From positions 458,344,390 to 458,408,389 of the forward strand of contig CM077672.1 of assembly GCA_039707655.1 (NCBI GenBank): a DNA stretch of 64,000 nt, written 5' to 3'. Positions 57,182 through 64,000 of the stretch are shown one piece after another. The notes beneath the pieces are model-generated. The model did not search any database. It was not told the DNA's origin and worked only from the letters and a program-made list of their open reading frames with translations. This DNA is from Elymus sibiricus (Eukaryota > Streptophyta > Magnoliopsida > Poales > Poaceae). Position 1 is the stretch's first letter. Every line of letters starts with the position of its first letter. The translations under genes and the position numbers were made by a program.

Positions 57182-58834
57182 TCAAATAAGTATAGAGCTA
57201 AACGTCGCTCTAGGCTTGATCTCCGACAGCTCCTGGTGATGAAGTCCTCTGGCTGGCAGCGCTGGTGTGTGTCGATGTTGGAGTGGAGATAAGAGCATCT
57301 GCAAATGCCTCTGAAGATGTCTGCGGGACTGGAGAAGGAGTGGCAACAACAGGAGCAGCTCATGGAGCAACAGAGGGGGCAGCAGCTGGAGCTGAACTGT
57401 GGCTCTGGAAGTGACTGGTATAGCAGCTGATCTAGGCATCCTCTGGAACTGGGTAGTCATGGGAAGTACTGGATTATGATGGTCGTCATCCTCATCAGTG
57501 CTGGCATGCTTTACCTTATCCACCTCTTGCTACAGACTCTCAACAGTGGTCTGAATCTCTGTCACCTTGATATCCAAGTCATAGAATTTTGTCTCGACAA
57601 TCCTCTCTAGACTCTTCTGGTTTGCAGCTAGGTCGGCCAAACTCTTCTCTATCCTCTGAGTGGCTCGAAGAAGATGGTTCATCTAGTCGGTCTTGGTCTT
57701 GAGAACTGGAGATGAGGGAGCACTAGGCCCTGAAGTTCTAGTGGCTTCTGCACTTGCCTGTGCTACGGCTGAGGTAGGATGGGATGGATCCATCGTGATG
57801 GTGTTGTCCTCAAACTCAGGCTGAAGCAGTAAATGCTCACGATCCAGCAGAAAAGACTTATTTTCACCCCTCGAGTTGATAAGCATCTAAATATGAGGGG
57901 CAAATCTACAAAACCACTTCTGATCAGCAGCTGTCCTCTTGATAGTTTCCACTATGAGATCCATGACCTTGAACTTCTCATGTTGGTTAATATGATGCAA
58001 CATGTTAATGGAGTGACCTCGAATCATTCTATCATCACCTGACTTGGGCATCAAAGTGTGCCGCATGATAGTGTTGGAGATAGCAAGCCCTGCCAACAGA
58101 TAATACACAGATCCAAGCTTGTGAATTTCCTTGTCCTTCTTTGGAATCTCCGTGTACAAGTTTGCCATGGAATTGTGGTCCATCTTTGGCTTAGCATACA
58201 CATCAATATCATCCTTATCAGCTTTGGGCACACCTAGCAATGTGGCCCACTCAAGCACGCTAGACTCATACTTGACTCCTTTGGTCATCCAAACAATCTT
58301 TCCATTGGGGTAGAAATGAGAACTGGAGTAGAATTGCATGATCATCTCATCATTCCAATTTGTCAACTTCTTCCCAATGAACTCATCAAGATCAATAGTT
58401 TTGAAGTCCTCATGAACATGGGGGAAGTTATCCTCATGAAGGTCAATGTACTTCCAGTCCACCCACTTCATGTCACTGACTATAGGCTTCTTGTCAAGCA
58501 AGACTGTCTCATAGAAATCCTGCTGTTCTTTGGTGTGGAATCTGTAGTCTACAACAGTCCTCCTTCTGATGGAGTAGGGGTCCGACTCTCTCCATTTCCT
58601 GAGACCTTTGTCCTTCCTCTTCTTCATGTTTTTAGCAATGGGATGAGCATCATTGTGTTCAGGCAATCCGGGTCTAAGCTTCATTAGCACTGGGGCATCT
58701 TCCTCTTCTGCTTCTCTTTCAGGCACTGGGGCCTTGTTCTTCTCACTAGCAGGTACATCTCTGGTGGTTCTCTTGGGTTTTGCAGCTGTAGGCTTGGCCT
58801 TGGAAGTCGTAGCTGTCTTGATAGCATCTCCCAT
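57182..58834 (-). pseudogene. Putative plant transposon-protein domain ORF, decayed
   Basis: Opens at ATG 58832-58834 and reads 315 codons to TAG at 57887-57889. The same frame continues through two more TAG stops (57683-57685, 57530-57532) to 57182. The first third is basic and Pro/Lys-rich. The core (DEMIMQFYSSSHF, WMTKGVKYESS, WATLLGVP) fits the pattern of the 'putative plant transposon protein' domain found in many grass retroelements. After 57680 the frame has a heptad-like coiled-coil region and an acidic stretch (TDEDDDHHN). The last part reads better in another frame, so an indel lies near 57400. Molecular function is unknown. It is the only ORF of its element, with no RT in sight. 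Confidence 0.72.
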
Positions 58835-58850
58835 AAGTTTCTAGGGATTT

Positions 58851-59511
58851 TTATATCTGTGCCCCTGGTTCCTTAGCCATACTCATTCATCCCCATGCTC
58901 TTAACATTTGCTCACTTTTCCCCACTCTCTTGTCTGAAACCCTCAGAAATGGTCACAAACGGTGGATGTCGTCGGGTCAGTGCTTTGACCGTTAACTCTG
59001 ACGAGTGGGGCCGCGCTGGACTGTGTCGCCCGTTGGACTTGACAATTGGGGCCGCGTCGGACGGTGCCGCTGTTCGCCCGTTGGGCCGTGGTTAGACTGT
59101 TGGGCCCTGCGCGCGCCGCAACGACAGAAGCCTGCTATGCATGCACGACATGTCCAGCTAGCCTGCTAAGCATGCATGTAGCTAGCCTACCTGCATGCGC
59201 CGATGCCCGCCGCCACGATGCGCTGACCGGCCTTTTTCTGCGCGCGAGCCGCCACGGACGCTGACCGGCCTGTTTCTGCACACGAGCCGCCACGGACGCA
59301 GGGACGGTCGCTGCCGCTGGTTCGTCTCATCTCGCACGCTTGTCTCCTCGATGTAGAGCATGGTTTCAGACTTTTCGATCCACTCGCATATATTCAACGT
59401 GGCAATTAAAACCTGTTGGCAATTAAAGTGGCATATCGATCGACGCAGCTCGTTTGAACGTAGCAAATCCAAAGCGCGCCCGGTGCCACTCCCCTTCCCT
59501 TCCCCTTTCCC
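58851..59511. other. Junction from transposon to gene island, upstream region
   Basis: Repeat-like sequence stops near 58850. The following 660 bp are mixed-composition DNA with short open frames only (for example 58895-59095, 59182-59472), including paired CACGAGCCGCCACGGACG-like words at 59245-59300 (a duplication of about 37 bp). It likely holds upstream regulatory sequence of the gene at 59608. Confidence 0.5.
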
Positions 59512-59519
59512 TATTTAAA
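59512..59519 (+). promoter_or_regulatory. TATA box of the orphan gene
   Basis: TATTTAAA preceded by a pyrimidine patch (CCCTTCCCTTCCCCTTTCCC) and followed about 90 bp later by the ATG. This is the usual layout of a plant core promoter. Confidence 0.65.
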
Positions 59520-59607
59520 CCACCCACCCCTCCACCTATTCTCACATCCATTTGCGCCGCCCCCTTCTTTTCTTCACCCAAACCCAGAGCACTCTCAAAG
59601 CGCGAGG

Positions 59608-60033
59608 ATGCAGTACAACGGCCCCACCTTCGAGCTCCCACCGACCGTGCCGGAGCGGCGGTATCCCTCTGGCGTCGTCGTGGAGATGACGCTCCGCGTG
59701 TGGGCGTTCTCACGCTGGAGGGGTGCAAAGGAGTTTGCCCAGCGGTTCCTCGGTGCGGGCTTCGCCCACCTCCCGGCGGGCTCGCCGGTGATGTTCCGAC
59801 TGGAGGAAGTGCGTCCAAAGTCCAGCACTCCGCCGATAGGGCTCATCATCAACTTCACCAACAGATTTGATGCGTACTACCTCCTCGGCAAGGTGTTTTG
59901 GTGTGGGTGCAAGTTTATTGCATTCACCACCTACAACATCTTCACCGACTTCAACAGCATCTTCCCCACCCGCAACGGTATGCACAGCCTCCCCTACTAC
60001 CTCGGCGAGGACGGCATGGAGGAGGAGCAGTGA
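59608..60033 (+). CDS. Uncharacterised single-exon protein, 141 aa
   Basis: ATG at 59608 in context GCGAGGATGC; TGA at 60031-60033. The product is compact and mixed alpha/beta in character, with no signal peptide, coiled coil or zinc site. Recognisable stretches are RRYPSGVVVEMTLRVWAF near residue 18, PAGSPVMFRLEEVRP near residue 56 and a hydrophobic FWCGCKFIAFTTYNIF near residue 97. The acidic tail is EDGMEEEQ. GC-rich codons in the first half, a good TATA box and a short 5' leader support a real gene rather than chance. I do not recognise the family and assign no function. The stop lies in a 13-bp tandem repeat. It is transcribed away from the transposon ORF to its left and toward the GRF gene. 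Confidence 0.65.
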   Translation: MQYNGPTFELPPTVPERRYPSGVVVEMTLRVWAFSRWRGAKEFAQRFLGAGFAHLPAGSPVMFRLEEVRPKSSTPPIGLIINFTNRFDAYYLLGKVFWCGCKFIAFTTYNIFTDFNSIFPTRNGMHSLPYYLGEDGMEEEQ

Positions 60034-60063
60034 AGAGGAGCAGTGAAGAGGAGGCGCAGTGAA
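60022..60063 (+). repeat. 13-bp tandem repeat over the stop codon
   Basis: GAGGAGCAGTGAA occurs at 60022-60034 and 60035-60047, with an extended copy at 60048-60063. Each copy carries CAGTGA, but only the first TGA is in frame. Confidence 0.85.
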
Positions 60064-60490
60064 GATGGTGGTGAAGGCCCAGTCTCGTGAAGCTTGTCTT
60101 GCATGCCCTAGGGTGTTAGGGCTTTTTATCTTTTATATATTTCTATCTTAATTATGTCGTTGGTTGTACCGTGAACTTTTTATCTCTGTCGTGTTATATC
60201 ATGTTGGGAACCCTCAGAACTATGTTATGCTTGCTACCCTTATTTGATAGGGAATGTCGTTGGTTATCTGTGTTTTTCTTGCTACTTTTATATGTCGTTG
60301 GTTGTACCCTTATTTGACGTGAGATATCGCTAGATGGATATGGTGCCGTAGCCGAGCCCTTCTGCTAAATCAATCAATGAAAGGGTATCCCTCAATGAAA
60401 ACCAGCAAGTTTTGGGGTTAGCCTTGTAAAAATGGTTGGAGGGTAGCCCATTCGTCTTGTTATATTCATGTTGTGTAATATTTGTATTTT
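60064..60490 (+). other. 3' flank of the orphan gene
   Basis: AT-rich sequence with GGTTGTACC and ATGTCGTTGGTT words repeated at 60150-60310. Probably 3' untranslated region and flank. No other gene seen. Confidence 0.45.
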
Positions 60491-60938
60491 GGCCCTTATA
60501 TTTTAGGGTCAAGTTTTGGCACGCGCGGCTAATGGACTAGTTGAAGTGTCAAAAAGAAAATTAAAGCTAGAAAAATGAGCCATGTTGATGTTGAAAAGAA
60601 GGAGAAAAGATAATTTTTTTGAATTGTTGGTGGCCCTATTCCGTATATTGTATGAACAAAAACAAGCTAATTTTTGAATAGTTTGTGGCCATTTGGCATG
60701 ATGAAATTAATTTTGGCCCTTATATTATAGGTTTTATTGGTTCCAAGTTTTGGCACGGGCGGCTAATGGACTAGTTGAGGTGTCAAAAAGGAAATTAAAG
60801 CTGGAAAAAAAAGAAGCTAAATTTTTGGAATTAATGGTGCCCATATATATTGTAGGATACCTATATTGTATGAACAAAAAGAAGCTAATTTTTGAATAGT
60901 TTGTGGCCATTTGGCAGGATGAAAATAATTTTTGAAGG
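60491..60938. repeat. Two-copy tandem repeat of about 224 bp
   Basis: Units 60491-60714 and 60715-60938 share AAGTTTTGGCAC, GCGGCTAATGGACTAGTTGA, GTGTCAAAAAG, and GAATAGTTTGTGGCCATTTG. They differ by small indels and substitutions. Confidence 0.82.
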
Positions 60939-61426
60939 GTAGCTTATTGTTTACTTGTTGGTGGCCATATTGCATGAAACAAAACGGTAATTGTTGACTT
61001 CTTGGTGGCAATATCAATTGTTGTGTAATTTCAAACGATGTAACCTATTCTTGTAATGTAACCAACATGCACTCAATCTCTGTAAGCAAAAAAACAGAGG
61101 AAAAACAGAGCCAGCGCATGCACTATTTTTCTAGGCCTCTTTAATCTTTGTGGGCCTTCGACAGTCAACGCAATGCGACGTCCCAACCAGAGCTTGGTTT
61201 CATTTTGGGCCCAATAACTACGTTTTTTTTCTCTTGCCCTTGGTGTTGTCTGACGAAACTGAAAGTGTCAAAAACTAACACCTACAGAGATTCAGAGATG
61301 GAGATAGAGACATAGTTTAAGCAACACAGAGAGCACATGATCCACAAATTAAGCAACACAGAGAGCACATGATCCACAAACCCTTGAGCAAATCGTAGAG
61401 CACATGAAACGATACAAATAACATCT
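60939..61426. other. Intergenic sequence with a 32-bp duplication
   Basis: About 490 bp without a supported gene. A perfect 32-bp direct repeat (TTAAGCAACACAGAGAGCAC...) occupies 61317-61348 and 61349-61380, close to the 3' end of the GRF gene. Confidence 0.7.
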
Positions 61427-62015
61427 CTAACGAGTGATGACCAGCAAGTAAGCAAATCCTAGAGCAACTATACAAAAATAAAATCCTAAAGCTATCAGAT
61501 TCGCCTGCTTGTTCAACTGAATCATCTGCCTCAAGTTCTTGTTCATCTTCTTTAATTCCCCCTTCAGATCCTCATCCCCTACTGTCGGAGCAGCACTTTC
61601 AGAGACCAAATTCCGAGTGGCTGACGGCAGATTGACCTCCCGGGTTGCGGCCCAATTGAATTGAAGCAAGCCCTCCCCTTGAAGCCTCCGAACGTAGTCA
61701 TCCATCCATTCAAAATGTGTGCATTTCTTCACGATCTAAAACGAAATCATGAACCCTAAATCTCAGATCCAACGAAAAAGAATTAGAAGCAAAGAGAAAA
61801 AAGAAGGGAATGGTCAAAGAAAAATCATGAGATCTAACCTGCCCCTCTGGCTTGCCCTCGCATTTCACGAACTCGTGCCCAAAGTTGCCATTCTTGTCCT
61901 CCTTCGAAGTCAACCTTTTCAGTGGCACGGTGCGTGGGCAGTCAGGGCATCGCTCCATGGGCACTGGACCATACTGGGGCCACGAGGGGCGGGAGGCTGA
62001 AGTAGAGCTCGACAT
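61427..62015 (-). CDS. GRF-type zinc-finger protein with C-terminal membrane anchor
   Basis: Two exons: 62015-61839 (59 codons) and 61735-61427 (102 codons plus stop), joined by a 103-bp GT...AG intron (61838-61736) at a codon boundary; 161 residues. The GRF zinc finger uses CPDC (residue 23), FVKC (near 52) and KKCTHFEW (near 65), the last across the splice. The G-R-F signature position reads GHEF instead of GREF. A charged helix ([15 protein letters not shown]) precedes a hydrophobic C-terminal segment ([19 protein letters not shown]), suggesting a tail-anchored protein. GRF fingers bind single-stranded nucleic acid in some proteins; this small plant type is uncharacterised. An in-frame ATG at 62084 could add 23 residues; I chose 62015 because the low-complexity Ser start (MSSSTSAS) is typical of the family. 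Confidence 0.75.
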
Positions 62016-62259
62016 ATCTAGTCGCCGGAGAAGAAGAAGCAGACGAGTGGCTCCTCTGGTCGCCGCAGAAGAAGAAGAAGACATGGGAGGCAATGGTGGG
62101 CGAGCACAACCAACGTCTCGCGGATCGCCTCTCGCGGATCGCCCAAGGATCCAACGATGTGGAGCCGTCCTTGTGATCCAACGGCGCGGAGCCCGCACGC
62201 AGCCTGGCCTCAGAATTCCTTCTAGAAGACCATATCCGAGGGCTGTCGCCTGGCGCTAG

Positions 62260-63110
62260 GGTATGATCGGATGGCTGATGTTCGGAGCTAGGGTTAGGCG
62301 AAACCCCGCGGGGTTTAGAGGGGTTTTGAGTTGGTCAACGGGGTTATCTAGTGTTTGACCAATATTCAACTAAGCATAACTAATTTTAAAAAATCAAAAA
62401 AATATGAAACCTTCGCGAATCGTCGTTTTATAAGACACACTAACGAGGAAAAATACTAAACTTGGTCTACGGTCATTTTCAAAAAAAACCTAGTTGGCAT
62501 GATCGTGGTTAAATGAGCACCAATAATTTAAAAAAAATCGAAAAAATATAAAACCTGCGCACAATGTTGTCTTATGTGACATGTTACCAAAAAAAATCAT
62601 AAACTTGTTCTATGGACATTTTCATGAAAAAACCTTCACAAATATGAGCTATCACGTACAACGTTACAGAGAGTTCAAGGAAAGGAGGTAGGTTTTTTCA
62701 AAAAAAAAAAATCAAAACAATCACCAAAGCTTCATTTCAAAGTGAATAAGAAGGATCTGAACTTAGTTTTCCTTTTTCATATTTTAAACGTGTTTTTAAT
62801 GGTTTTCTATTAAATCACATTATTTTCAAAAAAAATGTAAAAATATGAAGATTAATTCAATAAATAGTGAGACTTCGAATCTACACTATATAGATTGAAT
62901 AGGTGTTAATAAAAAATATTTGGCTCATTTAGAGTAGGTCCAAAAAAACTTGATTACAAATGGGGCTGTTTACCCTAGCTTCGGAGCTCATTTGGAGCAC
63001 ATTTCCCATGACTATAAGTTTTACCACACAAAAGAGATCGGATTGATCACCTAACGTTTATAATAGTTCAGCAAACATTACAACATCACACCACAGGGCA
63101 ATGGAGTTCA
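62260..63110. other. AT-rich intergenic region
   Basis: About 850 bp between the GRF gene and the MULE gene. It contains A-runs, two related stretches (AAAAAATCAAAAAAATATGAAACC near 62385 and a similar one near 62530) and no open frame worth reporting. Confidence 0.6.
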
Positions 63111-63120
63111 AGTGTTGGTT

Positions 63121-63174
63121 CAAATTCAAATTTTGCCTAAAATTCAAATTCTGCCTGAAATTCAAATTTTGCCT
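63121..63174. repeat. Three-copy 18-bp tandem repeat
   Basis: Units CAAATTCAAATTTTGCCT, with one or two changes each, at 63121, 63139 and 63157. It lies in the 3' flank of the MULE gene. Confidence 0.9.
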
Positions 63175-63306
63175 CAAATTTCACATCAAAGTACAAATAG
63201 CATTATTAAACCTTACAAGTTTTCACAGTTGTTCAAATTGACCACAGAAACCTTAGTACAAATCCTTAAAGTTCAAAGTTTACAACTTGCATTCAACGTT
63301 CGAAGT

Positions 63307-64000
63307 TCACATCTTTGCCTTGCTCCTTGTGTTCCGAGACGGCTTAACAGCCTTGCTCCTGGTTTCCCTAGGTGGGATATCCACCTTTTTCTTCTTCCTT
63401 TTGATCTTCACTTCAGGCGGTGGCTGTCGAGGTGCTAACGGAGAACTTCCACTGGCCAGTTGACGGGGTTCAAAACCTTCATAAGCCATGGCTTCATATT
63501 CTTCAAATTCTTTCTCTCTTGGCCTTTTCTCTCCTTTTCCTCTCATTTTCCTAGAGCTAGGTCAAACAGAAAAAATATTATAAGCCATCGATAAAAAGAG
63601 AAGAAATGCACAAAAAAGGGAAGGTTGTTCCACACATACCAAGATGCCGGCAGTGCTAATTCAGTTGCTTCATTCTCCTCTGCATTAGCTGGAATTTGCT
63701 TTGCTGCTTCATTCTCCTCTGTATTAGCTTCAATCTGCTCTAATGCTGCATTCTCCTCTGCATTTTTTGCTGCCCATCGTTCCTCTTCTCCAAATGAAGC
63801 ATCCACTGGATTGGTACATTTCCTAGCAATGTGCCCTAGGGTTCCACATTTTTTGCACTTACGCTGTCTTTTTACACGACCCTCTTCACCTCTTCTGATC
63901 CTGTTCTTCCTTGGTCTTCCTGGTGGTCTAGTTAGTACAGGAGCATTTAGTTTGAACCCTGGATCTACTATGTTCCATTGGTCTTTTCCCAAGAGTGCAG
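63307..64000 (-). CDS. MULE (Mutator-like) transposase, C-terminal part
   Basis: Runs off the right edge; the catalytic core and SWIM finger would lie beyond 64000. Exon A (64000-63640) encodes a W..V..PGF stretch, the basic linker RPPGRPRKNR and a CCHC knuckle CKKCGTLGHIARKC, the arrangement after the SWIM domain in MuDR/FAR1-type transposases. An 89-bp intron (63639-63551, GT...AG) leads in phase to exon B (63550-63307), which encodes a very basic tail (KIKRKKKKVDIPP) ending ...TRSKAKM. The frame is intact through both exons. It could be an active or recently active element, or a domesticated gene; the part seen cannot decide. No terminal inverted repeat is recognised to its left. Confidence 0.75.
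63661..63777 (-). repeat. 39-bp coding repeat in the MULE C-terminus
   Basis: CATTCTCCTCTG recurs at 63671, 63710 and 63749. The frame is kept (13 residues per unit, NAEENAALEQIEA type), giving an acidic Glu/Ala/Asn-rich linker. Confidence 0.85.

Larger units (their letters stand above)
40880..58850 (-). mobile_element. LTR retrotransposon with plant transposon-protein ORF, right end missing
   Basis: The 3' LTR is 40880-41686 plus 55953-56653 (about 1.5 kb after removing the Gypsy insertion). Ends are TGTAGGATCG at the left and GTTGCACTTTCA at 56653. The minus strand reads AAAAAGGGGGAGAT immediately upstream of the LTR start, a textbook polypurine tract, so the element reads leftward. Its internal domain carries one decayed ORF (58834-57182). 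No primer-binding site or 5' LTR follows; similarity to element-like sequence stops near 58850, so the right half is deleted. The left flank GAGGG (40875-40879) may be one copy of a duplication. Confidence 0.72.

Noticed and set aside
61749..62259. Plus-strand frames over the GRF gene
   Set aside because: The minus strand explains the region with a zinc finger and a correctly phased intron; the plus frames have no domain.

Overview
The window is nuclear DNA of a grass of the tribe Triticeae (wheat, Aegilops or a close relative). The evidence is the repeat content: a full-length Angela/BARE/WIS-type Copia element, a Sukkula-like large retrotransposon derivative (LARD), and a chromodomain Gypsy element with 4.2-kb LTRs, all nested inside one another. 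About 59 of 64 kb is LTR-retrotransposon sequence. There are no bacterial-type operons, CRISPR arrays, rRNA genes or convincing tRNA genes.

Layout. (1) 1-32831 is one nest. Its base is a coding-free LARD on the minus strand: one LTR at 17106-20868, a 3.4-kb internal domain at 20869-24278, and the other LTR at 24279-32831. The left LTR is split by a defective Copia element (window edge to 17105). That element is itself split by a younger Angela-type Copia (4341-12936, target-site duplication TGACA). The right LARD LTR is split by a 4.4-kb non-autonomous LTR element (27440-31858, duplication GGGGG). (2) 32832-40879 is a patchwork of LTR fragments. It includes a direct LTR-to-LTR junction at 33590/33591, a very GC-rich block with minisatellites (35117-38968), a Copia-type LTR end (to 39962) and a CT microsatellite. 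(3) 40880-58850 is a second nest. A minus-strand LTR retrotransposon carrying a 'putative plant transposon protein' reading frame has a 14.3-kb chromodomain Gypsy element (41687-55947, duplication ATAGC) inserted in its 3' LTR. (4) 58850-64000 is a small island with gene-like structure: a TATA-driven single-exon gene of unknown family (59608-60033, plus), a two-exon GRF zinc-finger/membrane-anchor gene (61427-62015, minus), and the 3' end of a Mutator-like (MULE) transposase gene running off the right edge (63307 to beyond 64000, minus).

How the parts work together. Each LTR unit shows the expected logic: LTR promoter with TATA box, primer-binding site resembling the initiator methionine tRNA match, gag, protease, then either integrase-RT-RNase H (Copia) or RT-RNase H-integrase-chromodomain (Gypsy), polypurine tract, LTR. 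None is intact. The Gypsy polyprotein stays in one frame for 4.3 kb but carries at least twelve stops, nearly all TAG or TGA and mostly explicable by C-to-T change at CAG or CGA codons, as expected of decay under DNA methylation. The LARD has no coding potential and shares an LTR block with the Gypsy element, which hints at a helper relationship. No unmistakably new biological system was found. The most interesting leads are the extra ORF upstream of Gypsy gag, the hairpin-unit array in its LTRs, the shared LARD/Gypsy LTR block and the orphan gene.
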